A stretch of DNA of 64,000 nucleotides. Origin: Actinomadura oligospora ATCC 43269 (GTDB lineage Bacteria > Actinomycetota > Actinomycetes > Streptosporangiales > Streptosporangiaceae). Of this stretch, positions 26,903-38,655 are shown one piece after another; position 1 is the first letter of the stretch; each line of letters begins with the position of its first letter. The DNA lies in assembly GCF_000518265.1 (NCBI RefSeq), contig NZ_JADG01000013.1, positions 248,001 through 312,000 of the forward strand, read 5' to 3'. The notes beneath the pieces were generated by a model. It was not told the origin of the DNA. It saw only the letters and a program-made list of their open reading frames with translations, and made no database searches. Made by a program: the position numbers and the translations under genes.

Positions 26903-29328
26903 CCGTCGCCGACGAGAAGAGCACCGTCGAGCGGCAGCAGGTCGAGATGGTGACCTGCACCATCGACGGTTTCGAGATCAGCGTCCCCAAGGGCACGCTG
27001 ATCATCCGGGCGGCGGAGCTGCTCGGCATCCAGATCCCGCGGTTCTGCGACCATCCGCTGCTCGACCCGATCGGGGCCTGCCGCCAGTGCCTGGTGGAGA
27101 TCCCGGACGCGGGCAACGGGCGCGGCATGCCGAAGCCGCAGGCGTCCTGCACCACCACGGTCATGCCGGGGATGGTCGTCAAGACGCAGCTGACCTCGCC
27201 GGTCGCCGACAAGGCGCAGCACGGCGTGATGGAGCTGCTGCTGATCAACCACCCGCTGGACTGCCCGATCTGCGACAAGGGCGGCGAGTGCCCCCTGCAG
27301 AACCAGGCGATGTCCAACGGGCGCGGCGAGACCCGGTTCACCGAGGCCAAGCGGACCTTCCCCAAGCCGATCCCGCTGTCGACCGAGGTGCTGCTCGACC
27401 GCGAGCGCTGCATCCAGTGCGCGCGCTGCACGCGGTTCTCCGACCAGATCGCCGGGGACGCGTTCATCGACCTGTTCGAGCGCGGCGCGAAGGAGCAGGT
27501 CGGAACGGCCACCGACAACCCGTTCCAGTCCTACTTCTCGGGCAACACCGTGCAGATCTGCCCGGTCGGCGCGCTGACCGGCGCGGCCTACCGGTTCCGG
27601 TCGCGGCCGTTCGACCTGGTGTCCACGCCGTCCGCGTGCGAGCACTGCGCGTCCGGCTGCGCGCTGCGCACCGACCACCGGCGCGGCAAGGTCACCCGCC
27701 GCCTCGCCGGGGACGACCCGCAGGTGAACGAGGAGTGGAACTGCGACAAGGGCCGGTGGGCGTTCACCTACGCCACCCAGCCCGACCGGCTCACGCACCC
27801 GCTCGTCCGGAACGAGAAGGGTGAGCTGGAGGTCGCGTCCTGGCCCGAGGCGCTGACGGTGGCCGCTCGCGGCCTCGCGCGCGCACGAGGCAACGCCGGT
27901 GTCCTGACGGGCGGACGGCTCACGCTGGAGGACTCCTACGCCTACAGCAAGTTCGCCCGGATCGCGCTCGGCACGAACGACATCGACTTCCGGGCCCGTC
28001 CGCACAGCGCCGAGGAGGCCGAGTTCCTGGCCTTCGGCGTCGCGGGCCGTCCGATCGAGGTGTCGTACTCCGCCCTGGAGAACGCCCCGGCGGTGCTCCT
28101 GGCCGGGTTCGAGCCCGAGGAGGAGTCCCCGATCGTCTTCCTGCGGCTGCGCAAGGCGTTCCGCAAGAAGGGCCAGAAGGTCGTCGCGGTCGCGCCGTTC
28201 GAGACCCGCGGCCTGAAGAAGACCGGCGGGACGCTGCTTCCGGCCGTTCCCGGCGCTGAGGCGGAGGTGCTCGGCGGCCTGGTCGCGGGCGAGAACGCCG
28301 AGGTCCGCGAGCTGCTGGAGAAGCCGGGCGCGGTGATCCTGGTCGGCGAGCGGCTGGCGACGAGCCCGGGCGCGCTGTCCGCGGCCGTCCGGCTGGCGCA
28401 CGCCACCGGCGCGGGCCTGGCCTGGGTGCCGCGCCGCGCGGGCGAGCGGGGCGCGGTGGAGGCCGGGGCGCTGCCCGGGCTGCTGCCGATCGGCCGTCCG
28501 GTGTTCGATCCGGACGCCCGCGCCGAGACCGCCCGCGCCTGGGGCGTCGCGGACCTGCCCGCGACGCCGGGCCGCGACACCGCCGGGATCCTGGCGTCCG
28601 CGGCGGCGGGTGAGCGCGGGGCGCTGCTGGTCGGCGGGTTCGACCCGTACGACCTGCCCGACCCCGAGGCGGCGCTCGCGGCGCTCGACCGCACGCCGTT
28701 CGTGGTGAGCCTGGAGCAGCGGGTCAGCGCGGTCACCGACCGCGCGGACGTCGTGCTCCCAGTCGCCGCGGTCGCCGAGAAGTCCGGGACGTTCGTCGAC
28801 TGGGAGGGCCGCGGCCGTCCGTTCGAGACCGTCCTGAAGACCGCCGGGAAGATGTCCGACCTGCGGGTCATCGACGCGCTGGCGAACGAGATGGACGTCC
28901 ACCTCGGCCTGCCCGACTCGGACGCGGCGCGCCGCGAGCTGACCGGGCTCGGCGCGTTCCGCGGCGAGCGGCAGCCCGCGCCGTCGGTCGCGATCGGCGT
29001 CCTGCCGCAGCCCGGTCCGGGCGAGGCGATCGTGGCCAGCTGGCGGCTGCTGCTCGACCGCGGCACGCTGCAGGACGGCGAGCCCTACCTCGCCGGCACG
29101 GCCCGCGACGCCGTCGCCCGGGTGTCCCCGGCGACGGCCGAGGAGGCCGGCGCGGACGGCGAGCTCACGGTGCGCGGCCCGCGCGGCGAGGTCACGCTGC
29201 CGCTGCTGATCACGCCCGGCATGCCCGACCGGGTCGTGTGGCTCCCGGCCAACTCCGCCCCGGTCGCGCTGCACGCCGACCTGGGCGCGGCGGCCGGGGA
29301 CATCGTCTCGATCGGAGGCTCCCGATGA
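26899..29328 (+). CDS. nuoG: NADH-quinone oxidoreductase subunit G
   Basis: An 809-aa, 75-kDa subunit. In order it has a 2Fe-2S ferredoxin domain ([15 protein letters not shown]), the His/Cys-ligated cluster in [15 protein letters not shown], a 4Fe-4S cluster in CIQCARC with [12 protein letters not shown], and the extra N7-type motif CEHCASGC plus WNCDKGRW. A molybdopterin-oxidoreductase-like domain follows without obvious cofactor residues. The N7 motif is typical of many bacterial NuoG proteins. It starts by ATGA overlap. Confidence 0.97.
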   Translation: MTVADEKSTVERQQVEMVTCTIDGFEISVPKGTLIIRAAELLGIQIPRFCDHPLLDPIGACRQCLVEIPDAGNGRGMPKPQASCTTTVMPGMVVKTQLTSPVADKAQHGVMELLLINHPLDCPICDKGGECPLQNQAMSNGRGETRFTEAKRTFPKPIPLSTEVLLDRERCIQCARCTRFSDQIAGDAFIDLFERGAKEQVGTATDNPFQSYFSGNTVQICPVGALTGAAYRFRSRPFDLVSTPSACEHCASGCALRTDHRRGKVTRRLAGDDPQVNEEWNCDKGRWAFTYATQPDRLTHPLVRNEKGELEVASWPEALTVAARGLARARGNAGVLTGGRLTLEDSYAYSKFARIALGTNDIDFRARPHSAEEAEFLAFGVAGRPIEVSYSALENAPAVLLAGFEPEEESPIVFLRLRKAFRKKGQKVVAVAPFETRGLKKTGGTLLPAVPGAEAEVLGGLVAGENAEVRELLEKPGAVILVGERLATSPGALSAAVRLAHATGAGLAWVPRRAGERGAVEAGALPGLLPIGRPVFDPDARAETARAWGVADLPATPGRDTAGILASAAAGERGALLVGGFDPYDLPDPEAALAALDRTPFVVSLEQRVSAVTDRADVVLPVAAVAEKSGTFVDWEGRGRPFETVLKTAGKMSDLRVIDALANEMDVHLGLPDSDAARRELTGLGAFRGERQPAPSVAIGVLPQPGPGEAIVASWRLLLDRGTLQDGEPYLAGTARDAVARVSPATAEEAGADGELTVRGPRGEVTLPLLITPGMPDRVVWLPANSAPVALHADLGAAAGDIVSIGGSR

Positions 29329-30680
29329 GTCTGGTGAGTTCGGCGGGAGCGGCGGTGCTGGCGGGTCCGGCGCCCGCCGACCCGACCCTGTCCACCTTCG
29401 GCAAGGACCCGTGGTGGCTGATCGGGGGCAAGGTCCTCGCGATCTTCGTCTTCCTGGTCCTGACCGTCCTGATGTCGATGTGGGTCGAGCGGCGCGTCAT
29501 CGGCCGCATGCAGCTGCGCGTCGGCCCGAACCGGACCGGCCCGTTCGGCCTGCTCCAGGGCCTCGCGGACGGCGTGAAGCTGGCGCTGAAGGAGGACATC
29601 GTCCCCCGGAACGTGGACAAGGTCGTCTTCGTCCTCGCGCCGGTCATGTCGGCGGTGCCCGCGTTCATCTCGTTCGCCATCATCCCGTTCGGCCCGACCG
29701 TGTCGATCTTCGGGCACCACACCGCGCTGCAGGGCACCGACCTGCCGGTCGCGGTGCTGCTGGTGCTCGCGATGTCCTCGATGGGCGTCTACGGCATCGT
29801 CCTGGCGGGCTGGTCGTCGATGTCGCCCTACTCGCTGCTCGGCGGGCTCCGCTCGTCCGCGCAGGTGATCTCCTACGAGATCGCGATGGGGCTGTCGTTC
29901 GTCGCGGTGTTCCTGTTCGCCGGGTCGATGTCCACGACCGAGATCGTCAACGCGCAGGCCAACACCTGGTACGCGGTGCTGCTCTTCCCGTCCTTCGTGG
30001 TCTACGTGATCACGATGATGGGCGAGTCGAACCGCATCCCGTTCGACCTGCCCGAGGGCGAGGGCGAGCTGGTCGGCGGCTTCCACACCGAGTACTCGTC
30101 GCTGAAGTTCGCGATGTTCTTCCTCGCCGAGTACATCAACCTGGCGACGCTGTCGGCGCTGTGCACGACCCTGTTCCTCGGCGGCTGGCGCGCCCCCGCG
30201 CCGATCTCCACCGTGTGGGCCGGCGCGAACTCCGGCTGGTGGCCGGTGCTGTGGTTCATGGTCAAGCTCTGGCTGTTCATCTTCTTCTTCATCTGGCTGC
30301 GCGGCTCGCTGCCCCGCGTCCGCTACGACCAGCTGATGAAGCTCGGGTGGAAGGTGCTGATGCCCTTCTCGATCGGCTGGATCCTGCTGGTCGCGACCAT
30401 CCGGGTGTGGAAGAACGAGGGCCACAACGCCACGGGCGTGATGGCGACGATCGCCGGGATCGCGATCGTCGTGATCCTGCTGACCTTCGTCTGGGAGTTC
30501 ACCCGGAACGGCGGCGGCGCCGCGGACGTGGCCCAGCCCCCGCCCGCACCCGACCATCCGGACGCGGGCGGCTATCCCGTCCCGCCGATGGACGCCCCGC
30601 ACTACCACGGCCACCGCGACGTGCCGCGGCCGCGCATCACCGAAACCTCTCGTGAGGAGGTCAGCAGTGGGACTCACTGA
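29325..30680 (+). CDS. nuoH: NADH-quinone oxidoreductase subunit H
   Basis: A 451-aa membrane subunit with about eight to nine helices. It contributes the quinone tunnel. Family motifs are [20 protein letters not shown], the E-rich [20 protein letters not shown] loop and [16 protein letters not shown] Pro/His-rich C-terminal tail of about 60 residues is characteristic of actinobacterial versions. Its end overlaps the start of nuoI by 14 bp. Confidence 0.97.
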   Translation: MSLVSSAGAAVLAGPAPADPTLSTFGKDPWWLIGGKVLAIFVFLVLTVLMSMWVERRVIGRMQLRVGPNRTGPFGLLQGLADGVKLALKEDIVPRNVDKVVFVLAPVMSAVPAFISFAIIPFGPTVSIFGHHTALQGTDLPVAVLLVLAMSSMGVYGIVLAGWSSMSPYSLLGGLRSSAQVISYEIAMGLSFVAVFLFAGSMSTTEIVNAQANTWYAVLLFPSFVVYVITMMGESNRIPFDLPEGEGELVGGFHTEYSSLKFAMFFLAEYINLATLSALCTTLFLGGWRAPAPISTVWAGANSGWWPVLWFMVKLWLFIFFFIWLRGSLPRVRYDQLMKLGWKVLMPFSIGWILLVATIRVWKNEGHNATGVMATIAGIAIVVILLTFVWEFTRNGGGAADVAQPPPAPDHPDAGGYPVPPMDAPHYHGHRDVPRPRITETSREEVSSGTH

Positions 30681-31200
30681 CTTCCTGAACCCGGTGAAGG
30701 GGTTCGGGGTCTCGTTCCACCAGATGTTCACCAAGAGCGAGACCGTCCAGTACCCCGAGGTGAAGAAGCCGACGGCCCCGCGCTTCCACGGACGCCACCA
30801 GCTGAACCGCTGGCCGGACGGCCTGGAGAAGTGCATCGGGTGCGAGCTGTGCGCCTGGGCGTGTCCCGCCGACGCCATCTTCGTGGAGGGCGCCGACAAC
30901 ACCGAGGACGAGCGCTACTCGCCCGGTGAGCGGTACGGCCGGATCTACCAGATCAACTATCTGCGCTGCATCCTGTGCGGGCTCTGCATCGAGGCGTGCC
31001 CGACCCGGGCGCTCACGATGACCAACGAGTACGAGCTCGCCGACGACAGCCGCGAGTCGCTCATCTACACCAAGGACATGCTGCTCGCGCCGCTGCGCGA
31101 GGGCATGGAGAGCCCGCCGCACGCGATGCGGCTGGGCGACTCCGAGGAGGACTACTACCGCCTCGGCCTACAGCCCGAGGAAGGCGGTGAGAGGAAATGA
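30667..31200 (+). CDS. nuoI: NADH-quinone oxidoreductase subunit I
   Basis: A 177-aa ferredoxin-like subunit with two 4Fe-4S motifs, [12 protein letters not shown] and [12 protein letters not shown], that carry clusters N6a and N6b. GTG30667 is chosen for its GAGGAGG site 6 bp upstream; it begins [20 protein letters not shown]. Its stop overlaps nuoJ (ATGA). Confidence 0.97.
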   Translation: MGLTDFLNPVKGFGVSFHQMFTKSETVQYPEVKKPTAPRFHGRHQLNRWPDGLEKCIGCELCAWACPADAIFVEGADNTEDERYSPGERYGRIYQINYLRCILCGLCIEACPTRALTMTNEYELADDSRESLIYTKDMLLAPLREGMESPPHAMRLGDSEEDYYRLGLQPEEGGERK

Positions 31201-32129
31201 CCACCGCCCACGCCCTCGCGGGCCACGCCCTGGCGGGGCACGCGGGCACGGCGCACGTGCTCGCGGGCACCGTCGCCGACAAGCAGTCGGGCGAGCCGTT
31301 CTTCTTCTGGCTCCTGGCGATCGTGTCGGTCGCCGCGGCGCTCGGCATGATCTTCATGCGGAAGGCGGTGCACTCGGCGATGCTGCTGGCGACCGTGATG
31401 CTGTCGCTGGCCGCGCTCTACGCGATCCAGGACGCGCCGTTCCTGGCGTTCGTGCAGGTCATCGTCTACACCGGCGCGGTGCTGATGCTGTTCCTGTTCG
31501 TCCTGATGCTGGTCGGCGTCTCGTCCACCGACTCGCTGGTGGAGACGCTACGCGGGCAGCGGCTCTGGGCCGCGATCAGCGGCGTCGGGTTCCTCGCCCT
31601 GCTCGGCACCGGCTTCGCCAACGCCGCGCTCGGCGACTCGACCGGGCTCAAGGCGGCCAACGCCGAGCACGGCGGCAACATCCGCGGCCTGGCGTACCTG
31701 CTGTTCGGCAAGTACGTGTTCGCGTTCGAGGCGACCAGCGCCCTGCTCATCACGGCGGCGCTCGGCGCGATGGTGCTGGCGCACCGCGAGCGCACCACGC
31801 CGAAGCCGACCCAGCGGTCGCTGTCGGTCGAGCGGTTCCGCCGGGGCGGCCAGACCGGCGCCCACCCGGGCCCGCTGCCCGGACCCGGCACCTACGCCCG
31901 CCACAACGCGGTCGACATGCCCGCGCTCCTGCCGGACGGCACGCCGTCCGAGCTGTCGGTCAACCCGGTCATCTCGGCCCGGACCGACACCGCGCACCGG
32001 CACACCGACCTGCACGGGCAGACCGAGCGGCAGGCCCTGGACAAGGACGTCCGGGCCGTCCGCACGGTGACCGAGACCGCCGACTCCGAGGCCGGCGCCG
32101 TCGCCGAGACCGAGGAGGGTGAGAAGTGA
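31197..32129 (+). CDS. nuoJ: NADH-quinone oxidoreductase subunit J
   Basis: A 310-aa membrane subunit with five helices in its first 200 residues, including [20 protein letters not shown] with the conserved pi-bulge helix region. The C-terminal hydrophilic tail of about 110 residues, rich in His, Thr and Asp, is far longer than in E. coli NuoJ (about 184 aa) and is seen in actinobacteria. It overlaps nuoK by GTGA. Confidence 0.96.
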   Translation: MTTAHALAGHALAGHAGTAHVLAGTVADKQSGEPFFFWLLAIVSVAAALGMIFMRKAVHSAMLLATVMLSLAALYAIQDAPFLAFVQVIVYTGAVLMLFLFVLMLVGVSSTDSLVETLRGQRLWAAISGVGFLALLGTGFANAALGDSTGLKAANAEHGGNIRGLAYLLFGKYVFAFEATSALLITAALGAMVLAHRERTTPKPTQRSLSVERFRRGGQTGAHPGPLPGPGTYARHNAVDMPALLPDGTPSELSVNPVISARTDTAHRHTDLHGQTERQALDKDVRAVRTVTETADSEAGAVAETEEGEK

Positions 32130-32425
32130 GCCCGGGACACTACCTGGCGCTGTCGGCGATCCTGTTCACCATCGGCGCGATCGGCGTGCTCGTGCGCCGC
32201 AACGCGATCGTGGTGTTCATGTGCGTGGAGCTCATGCTCAACGCCTGCAACCTGACGTTCGTGTCGTTCTCCCGGATGCACGGGAACCTCGACGGCCAGA
32301 TCATCGCGTTCTTCGTGATGGTCGTGGCGGCGGCCGAGGTCGTGGTCGGCCTCGCCATCATCATGACCATCTTCCGGACCCGCAGGTCCTCGTCGGTCGA
32401 CGACGCGAACCTGCTGAAGTACTAG
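32126..32425 (+). CDS. nuoK: NADH-quinone oxidoreductase subunit K
   Basis: A 99-aa protein with three helices, homologous to Mrp antiporter subunit MrpC. Conserved glutamates lie in [18 protein letters not shown] and [13 protein letters not shown], and are part of the proton path. The GTG start overlaps the nuoJ stop. Confidence 0.97.
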   Translation: MSPGHYLALSAILFTIGAIGVLVRRNAIVVFMCVELMLNACNLTFVSFSRMHGNLDGQIIAFFVMVVAAAEVVVGLAIIMTIFRTRRSSSVDDANLLKY

Positions 32426-32438
32426 GGGGCCGCGGCCA

Positions 32439-34352
32439 GTGAAAGCGGAAGGGATCCAGGCCGCGGCCTGGTTGCTCATCGCGTTCCCGCTGCTCGGGGC
32501 GGCGGTCCTCCTGCTCGGAGGACGCCGCACCGACAGGTGGGGACATCTCCTCGGCGTCGCGATGTCGCTCGCGTCGTTCGTCGTCGGCGCCGGGATGTTC
32601 GTCCAGATGCTCGGCTACGACGACGCCGAGCGGCGCCGCACGCTGCACCTGTGGAACTTCTTCGACGTCGGCTCGCTGCACGTCGGGATGGACCTGCTGG
32701 TCGACCCGCTGTCGATCAGCTTCGTGCTGCTGATCACGGGCGTCGGCTCGCTGATCCACATCTACTCCATCGGCTACATGGCCCATGACGAGGACCGGCG
32801 GAGGTTCTTCGCCTACCTCAACCTGTTCGTCGCGGCGATGCTCCTGCTGGTGCTCGGCGCGAACTACGTCGTGCTGTTCCTCGGCTGGGAGGGCGTGGGT
32901 CTCGCGTCCTACCTGCTGATCGGGTTCTGGCAGTTCAAGCCGACCGCCGCGGTCGCCGCGAAGAAGGCGTTCGTGGTGAACCGCGTCGGCGACCTCGGCC
33001 TGGTCACCGCGATCATGCTGATGTTCGCCACGTTCAACTCGGTCGACTTCACCACGATCCTCGGCACCGGCACCGAGCACCTGGGCCTGGCGGCGAAGCT
33101 GTCGTCCGGCGTCGCGACCGCGCTCGGGCTCCTGCTCCTGCTCGGCGCGTGCGGCAAGTCGGCGCAGCTCCCGCTGCAGTCGTGGCTGCTGGACGCGATG
33201 GAGGGCCCGACCCCGGTGTCGGCGCTGATCCACGCGGCGACCATGGTCACCGCGGGCGTCTACCTGATCGTCCGGTCGGCCCCGATCTTCGAGATGTCGC
33301 CGGACGCCCAGCTCGTCGTGACCATCGTCGGCGCGGCCACGCTGATCGCCGGTGCGATCATCGGGTGCGGCAAGGACGACATCAAGAAGGCGCTGGCCGG
33401 CTCGACGATGTCGCAGATCGGCTACATGACCCTCGCCGCCGGGCTCGGCAAGGCGGGCTACGCCCTCGCCATCGCGCACCTCATCGCGCACGGCTTCTTC
33501 AAGGCGGGCCTGTTCCTCGGCGCCGGATCGGTCATGCACGCGACCGGCGACGACGTGAACATGCGGCACTACGGCGCCCTGCGCAAGCTCATGTACGTCA
33601 CCTACGGGACGTTCGGGCTCGGGTACCTCGCGATCATCGGGTGCCCGCCGTTCTCCGGCTTCTTCACCAAGGACGGGATCATCGAGGCGGCCTACAACAA
33701 GGGCGGGACGTCGGGGGCGATCCTCGGCACCTGCGCCCTGGTGGGCGCGGGCGTCACGGCCTACTACATGTCGCGCGTGATGTTCATGACGTTCTTCGGC
33801 GAGAAGCGCTGGCAGGAGGACGTCCACCCGCACGAGTCGCCCAAGGTGATGACGATCCCGCTGATCCTGCTGGCCTTCGGGTCGGTGTTCGCGGGCGGGT
33901 TCCTCGTCCTCGGCGGGTTCTCCGACTTCCTGGCCCCCGTGGTCGGCGAGTCGGAGGAGCACGGCTTCAACCCGTTCACCGCCCCGGGCATCGCGACCTT
34001 CGTCCTGATGCTCGCCGGTGTCGCGATCGCGTGGCGGCAGTACGGGGCGCGGCCGGTTCCGGTCGAGGCCCCCGCCGGGTCGTTCCTCACCCGGGCCGCT
34101 CGCCGCGACCTCTACGGTGACGCCATCAACGAGTCGCTGCTGATGCGGCCCGGCCAGTGGCTGACCCGGCTCGCCGTCTGGTTCGACAACCGCGGCGTGG
34201 ACGGAGCGGTGAACGGCATCGCCGCCGGCGTCGGCGGAACGTCCGGACGGATCCGCAGGGTCCAGACCGGGTTCGCCCGCTCCTACGCCCTCTCGATGTA
34301 CCTCGGCGCGGCGATCGTGGTCGCCGCCCTCCTGGTGGTGAACGTCTCATGA
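32439..34352 (+). CDS. nuoL: NADH-quinone oxidoreductase subunit L
   Basis: A 637-aa antiporter-like proton pump with about 15-16 helices. Signature segments are [50 protein letters not shown] and the [20 protein letters not shown] region with conserved His/Lys. The long C-terminal amphipathic helix runs along NuoM and NuoN. GTG32439 has a GGGGGCCGCGG purine tract upstream; the gene overlaps nuoM by 4 bp. Confidence 0.97.
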   Translation: MKAEGIQAAAWLLIAFPLLGAAVLLLGGRRTDRWGHLLGVAMSLASFVVGAGMFVQMLGYDDAERRRTLHLWNFFDVGSLHVGMDLLVDPLSISFVLLITGVGSLIHIYSIGYMAHDEDRRRFFAYLNLFVAAMLLLVLGANYVVLFLGWEGVGLASYLLIGFWQFKPTAAVAAKKAFVVNRVGDLGLVTAIMLMFATFNSVDFTTILGTGTEHLGLAAKLSSGVATALGLLLLLGACGKSAQLPLQSWLLDAMEGPTPVSALIHAATMVTAGVYLIVRSAPIFEMSPDAQLVVTIVGAATLIAGAIIGCGKDDIKKALAGSTMSQIGYMTLAAGLGKAGYALAIAHLIAHGFFKAGLFLGAGSVMHATGDDVNMRHYGALRKLMYVTYGTFGLGYLAIIGCPPFSGFFTKDGIIEAAYNKGGTSGAILGTCALVGAGVTAYYMSRVMFMTFFGEKRWQEDVHPHESPKVMTIPLILLAFGSVFAGGFLVLGGFSDFLAPVVGESEEHGFNPFTAPGIATFVLMLAGVAIAWRQYGARPVPVEAPAGSFLTRAARRDLYGDAINESLLMRPGQWLTRLAVWFDNRGVDGAVNGIAAGVGGTSGRIRRVQTGFARSYALSMYLGAAIVVAALLVVNVS

Positions 34353-35917
34353 CCGACTTCCCCTGGCTGACCGTCCTCATCGCGCTGCCCGCCGTCGGCG
34401 CGCTGCTGGTGGGGCTGCTGCCGCGCGAGAACGAGTCGCTGGCCAAGCGGGCCGCGCTCGGGATCTCGCTGGTCGAGGCCGTCCTGGCGATCGTGATGAC
34501 GACCGCGTTCAAGGTCGGCGGCGACCGGTTCCAGTTCACCGAGAAGTACTGGTGGATCAAGCAGTTCGGCGTGCACTGGGCGGTCGGCGTCGACGGCGTC
34601 GCGCTCGTGCTCGTCCTGCTGTCGGTGATCCTCGTCCCGCTCGTGATCATCGCGTCCTGGGACGAGGCGGGCCGCTCCGGCGGCACCGACGCCGCTCCGC
34701 CGAAGCGCTCGGCGAAGATCTACTTCGCGCTGATCCTGGCGCTCGAGGCGATGATGGTCGGCGTCTTCGCGGCGACCGACGTCTTCCTCTTCTACGTCTT
34801 CTTCGAGGCGATGCTCATCCCGGTGTACTTCATCATCGGGTCCTACGGCGGTCCGCAGCGGTCCTACGCGGCCGTGAAGTTCCTGCTGTACTCGCTGTTC
34901 GGCGGGCTGCTCATGCTCGTCGCCGTCGTCTGGCTCTACCCGCTGTCGCAGGAGAAGCTCGGCCACGGCACGTTCATGTTCGAAGAGCTGAACAAGATGC
35001 ACGTGGACGGCATGACGGCCAAGTGGCTGTTCCTCGGCTTCTTCGTCGCGTTCGCGATCAAGGCGCCGATGGTGCCCGTCCACACCTGGCTGCCGGACGC
35101 CGCGGCGCAGTCCCCGGCGGGCGCGCTGGTGCTCGTCGTGGGCGTGCTCGACAAGGTCGGCACCTACGGGATGCTCCGGTTCTGCCTGGAGCTGTTCCCC
35201 GGCGCGGCCAAGTGGGCGACCCCGGTCGTCCTCGCGTTCGCGGTGGTCAGCATCGTGTACGGCGCGGTCCTGGCGATCGGGCAGGTCGACCTGAAGCGGC
35301 TGGTGGCCTACACCTCGGTGTCGCACTTCGGGTTCATCGTGCTCGGCATCTTCGCCATGACCTCGCAGGGCCAGTCCGGCGCGACGCTGTACATGGTGAA
35401 CCACGGGTTCTCCACCGGCGCGCTGTTCCTGCTGGTCGGCTTCATGATCTCGCGGCGGAACTCGGCGCGGATCGACGCGTTCGGCGGTGTGCAGAAGGTC
35501 GCCCCGGTGCTCGCCGGGACGTTCCTGGTGGCGGGCCTGTCCGGGCTGTCGCTGCCGGGTCTGTCGACCTTCGTGTCCGAGCTGATGGTGCTCATCGGCA
35601 CGTTCAGCAGGCACCGGCTCCCGGCCGTGCTCGCCGCGTCCGGGATCGTGCTCGCCGCGATCTACATCCTGTGGACCTACCAGCGGACCATGGGCGGCCC
35701 CGCCCGCGAGGAGGTCAAGGGCATGCCCGACCTCTCCCTGCGGGAGAAGGTCGCGGTCGCCCCGATCATCGCGATCATCGTGGCGATGGGCCTGTTCCCC
35801 CAGCCGGTGCTCAAGGCCATCAACCCCTCCGTCAAGGAGGGGCTGGCCCGGGTGGAGGTCCACGACCCGGCCCCGAAGATCACCGGTAACGTCGCCGAGA
35901 ACGGAGCCCGGCCGTGA
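34349..35917 (+). CDS. nuoM: NADH-quinone oxidoreductase subunit M
   Basis: A 522-aa antiporter-like subunit with about 14 helices. Motifs include [60 protein letters not shown] and [19 protein letters not shown]. It forms the middle pump of the membrane arm. ATGA and GTGA overlaps couple it to nuoL and nuoN. Confidence 0.97.
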   Translation: MTDFPWLTVLIALPAVGALLVGLLPRENESLAKRAALGISLVEAVLAIVMTTAFKVGGDRFQFTEKYWWIKQFGVHWAVGVDGVALVLVLLSVILVPLVIIASWDEAGRSGGTDAAPPKRSAKIYFALILALEAMMVGVFAATDVFLFYVFFEAMLIPVYFIIGSYGGPQRSYAAVKFLLYSLFGGLLMLVAVVWLYPLSQEKLGHGTFMFEELNKMHVDGMTAKWLFLGFFVAFAIKAPMVPVHTWLPDAAAQSPAGALVLVVGVLDKVGTYGMLRFCLELFPGAAKWATPVVLAFAVVSIVYGAVLAIGQVDLKRLVAYTSVSHFGFIVLGIFAMTSQGQSGATLYMVNHGFSTGALFLLVGFMISRRNSARIDAFGGVQKVAPVLAGTFLVAGLSGLSLPGLSTFVSELMVLIGTFSRHRLPAVLAASGIVLAAIYILWTYQRTMGGPAREEVKGMPDLSLREKVAVAPIIAIIVAMGLFPQPVLKAINPSVKEGLARVEVHDPAPKITGNVAENGARP

Positions 35918-37533
35918 GTGTGTCAATGGTCGCCGCGGGACTCGCGGCAGCCCCGTCCGGCGTGGAGAAGTTCCCCGCGCCGATCGTCGAGTACCACCTG
36001 GTCGCTCCGATGCTGCTCGTCTTCGGCGCGGCGATCGTCGGGGTGCTCGTCGAGGCGTTCGTCGGCCGGAGCCACCGCTACCGGGTGCAGGCCCCGCTCG
36101 CCGCGGCCGGCCTGGTCATCGCGTTCCTCTGGACGGTCTACCTGGCCGGTGGGCTCGCCTGGACCGGCATCGGGTTCCTGGACCCGGACGAGAAGGCGTT
36201 CCACGCCGCGGCGATGGGCGCCATCGGCGTGGACGGCCCGACCCTGCTGATCCAGGGCACCATCCTCGTGCTCGCCTGCCTGTCGCTGCTGCTCATCGCC
36301 GAGCGGCGGCACAGCAGCTTCGCCGCGCAGGCGGCGGCGCTGCCGGGCACCGAGGCCGAGCAGGAGACGATGGCGTCCGGGTTCACCCAGACCGAGGTGT
36401 TCCCGCTGATGATGTTCGCGGTCGGGGGCATGCTGATGTTCCCCGCCTCGAACGACCTGCTGACGATGTTCGCCGCGCTGGAGATCATGTCGCTGCCGCT
36501 GTACCTGCTGTGCGGCCTGGCCCGGCGCCGCCGCCTGCTGTCGCAGGAGGCCGCGGTCAAGTACTTCCTGCTCGGCGCGTTCTCCTCGGCGTTCTTCCTG
36601 TACGGGACGGCGCTGCTGTACGGCTACGCCGGCTCGGTCCGGCTGGCGGTCATCTCCGCGCAGCTCGGCAGGGACGCGGGCAGCGAGACGCTGATGCTCG
36701 CGGGCGTGGCGCTCCTGTCGGTCGGCCTGCTGTTCAAGATCGGCGCGGTGCCGTTCCACATGTGGAAGCCGGACGTCTACCAGGGCGCCCCGACCCCGAT
36801 CACCGCGCTGATGGCGTCCTGCACGCTCGTCTCGGCGTTCGGCGCGCTGATGCGCGTCTACTATGTCGGGTTCGAGACGCTCCGGTGGGACTGGCGGCCG
36901 TTCACGTGGGGTGTGGCGATTCTCACGATGATCGCCGGCGCGATCATCGCGATCACCCAGACCGACCTGAAGCGTCTGCTGGCCTACTCGTCCATCGCGC
37001 ACGCCGGATTCCTGCTCACCGGGATCATCGCGGTGACGCGGGACGGCCTTGCGGGCGCGCTGTTCTACCTGGTCGCCTACGGCTTCACCACGATCGGCGC
37101 GTTCGCGGTGATCACGATGGTGCGGGACGGCGGCGGGGAGGCGGCGCACCTGTCCCGGTGGGCCGGCCTGGGCCGGAGGTCTCCGGTGGTGGCGGGCGTT
37201 TTCTCCTTCTTCCTGCTAGCCTTCGCCGGAATTCCGTTGACGTCCGGCTTCACGGGGAAGTTCGCGGTGTTCAAGGCGGCGGTCGAGGGACACGCGACCC
37301 CGCTGGTGGTCGTCGGCGTCCTGTCGTCGGCGGTCGCCGCGTTCTTCTACGTCCGGGTCATCGTGGTGATGTTCTTCAGCGAGCCCGAGGCGGACGGTCC
37401 GACCGTGGTCGCGGGCCCGATGACCGCGGCTGCCGTGACGCTCGGCGTGGCGGCTACTGTGGTACTCGGCGTCCTGCCCCAGCCCATGCTGGATCTGGCG
37501 GGACACGCCGCGACACAGATGTTCGTCCGGTAG
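35914..37533 (+). CDS. nuoN: NADH-quinone oxidoreductase subunit N
   Basis: A 539-aa antiporter-like subunit, the last of the 14 in canonical order. It has ALEIMSLPLYLLCGLARR, the VPFHMWKPDVYQGAPTPITA pump motif, KRLLAYSSIAHAGFLLTGI and FAGIPLTSGFTGKF. GTG35914 overlaps the nuoM stop. A polyprenyl synthase gene follows after 19 bp and is likely on the same transcript. Confidence 0.97.
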   Translation: MSVSMVAAGLAAAPSGVEKFPAPIVEYHLVAPMLLVFGAAIVGVLVEAFVGRSHRYRVQAPLAAAGLVIAFLWTVYLAGGLAWTGIGFLDPDEKAFHAAAMGAIGVDGPTLLIQGTILVLACLSLLLIAERRHSSFAAQAAALPGTEAEQETMASGFTQTEVFPLMMFAVGGMLMFPASNDLLTMFAALEIMSLPLYLLCGLARRRRLLSQEAAVKYFLLGAFSSAFFLYGTALLYGYAGSVRLAVISAQLGRDAGSETLMLAGVALLSVGLLFKIGAVPFHMWKPDVYQGAPTPITALMASCTLVSAFGALMRVYYVGFETLRWDWRPFTWGVAILTMIAGAIIAITQTDLKRLLAYSSIAHAGFLLTGIIAVTRDGLAGALFYLVAYGFTTIGAFAVITMVRDGGGEAAHLSRWAGLGRRSPVVAGVFSFFLLAFAGIPLTSGFTGKFAVFKAAVEGHATPLVVVGVLSSAVAAFFYVRVIVVMFFSEPEADGPTVVAGPMTAAAVTLGVAATVVLGVLPQPMLDLAGHAATQMFVR

Positions 37534-37552
37534 TGCTCCGTAGGGGGTTTGG

Positions 37553-38548
37553 GTGAGTAGCGCCGTTCCGTTCGGTCTGCCCGAAGGGCTGACCTCAGAT
37601 GTGCGGGAGCGGCTCGCCGCGGTGGAGGAGATGCTGCTCTCCTCCGTGCGGGGCGAGGATCCGTTGCTCTCCGAGGCCTCCAAGCACCTCGTCGACGCGG
37701 GGGGCAAGCGGTTCCGGCCGATGCTGGTGCTGCTCGCCTCCCACTTCGGCTCCCCGGACGCGCCGGGCGTGGTCCCGGCGGCCGTCGTCGTCGAGCTGAC
37801 CCACCTGGCGACGCTCTACCACGACGACGTGATGGACGAGGCGACCGTCCGTCGCGGGCAGGAGTCGGCGAACTCGCGGTGGAACAACACCGTCGCGATC
37901 CTCACCGGCGACTACCTGTTCGCGCGGGCCTCGGACCTGCTGGCCGACCTCGGTCCCGAGGCCGTCCGCATCCAGGCGCGCGCGTTCGCCCGGCTCGTCC
38001 GCGGCCAGATCCAGGAGACCGTGGGCCCCGCCGAGGGCGTGGACCCGCTCAAGCACTACCTGTCGGTCATGGCCGACAAGACCGGCTCGCTGATCGCGGT
38101 CTCCGGCCAGTTCGGCGCGCTGCTCGCCGGCGCCTCGCCCGCGGTCGTGGACACCATCACGTCCGCGTGCGAGAAGATCGGCATCGCCTTCCAGCTCTCC
38201 GACGACATCCTCGACATCGCGTCCGAGACCGAGGAGTCGGGCAAGACGCCGGGCACCGACCTGCGCGAGGGCATCCGCACGCTACCGATGCACCTGGTCC
38301 TTGAAGGCGTCGGCTCCGGCCCGGACGACGAGCGGCTCCGCGAGCTGCTGGTCGCCGACCTCACCGACGACGCCCTGCACGCCGAGGCGCTCGCGCTGCT
38401 CCGCGCCCACCCGGCGATGGAGCGTGCGCGCGCCGACATGCGCTCCTGGGCCGAGGACGCGCGCGCCGACCTGCTCACGCTCCCGGACATCCCGGCGCGG
38501 GACGCCTTCATCGGCCTCTGCGACTACGTCGTCTCCCGCACCGGCTGA
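37553..38548 (+). CDS. Polyprenyl diphosphate synthase (trans, menaquinone side chain)
   Basis: A 331-aa all-alpha prenyltransferase with the first aspartate-rich motif DDVMD at residues 91-95 (in LYHDDVMDEA) and the second at 217-221 (LSDDILD). GGKRFRPMLVLLAS is the IPP-binding segment. No bulky aromatic residue lies just before the first motif (TLYHDD), consistent with a long product. Together with menG, menJ and nuo it probably makes the octa- or nonaprenyl chain of menaquinone. GTG37553 has TAGGGGG upstream. A terminator follows. Confidence 0.9.
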   Translation: MSSAVPFGLPEGLTSDVRERLAAVEEMLLSSVRGEDPLLSEASKHLVDAGGKRFRPMLVLLASHFGSPDAPGVVPAAVVVELTHLATLYHDDVMDEATVRRGQESANSRWNNTVAILTGDYLFARASDLLADLGPEAVRIQARAFARLVRGQIQETVGPAEGVDPLKHYLSVMADKTGSLIAVSGQFGALLAGASPAVVDTITSACEKIGIAFQLSDDILDIASETEESGKTPGTDLREGIRTLPMHLVLEGVGSGPDDERLRELLVADLTDDALHAEALALLRAHPAMERARADMRSWAEDARADLLTLPDIPARDAFIGLCDYVVSRTG

Positions 38549-38567
38549 CGCTCACGCTCAGAACAGG

Positions 38568-38592
38568 AAAGGCCCTCCGAGGAGGGCCTTTT
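38568..38592 (+). terminator. Intrinsic terminator ending the menJ-nuo-prenyl synthase unit
   Basis: AAAGGCCCTC (38568-38577) pairs with GAGGGCCTTT (38582-38591) around a CGAG loop, followed by a T run. It is 20 bp after the prenyl synthase stop. Confidence 0.92.
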
Positions 38593-38655
38593 CTCATGCT
38601 CGGGGGCTCGGTTCACGCGCGGAACTCGAGCTCGAGCGGGGGCGCGGGCGTGGGT

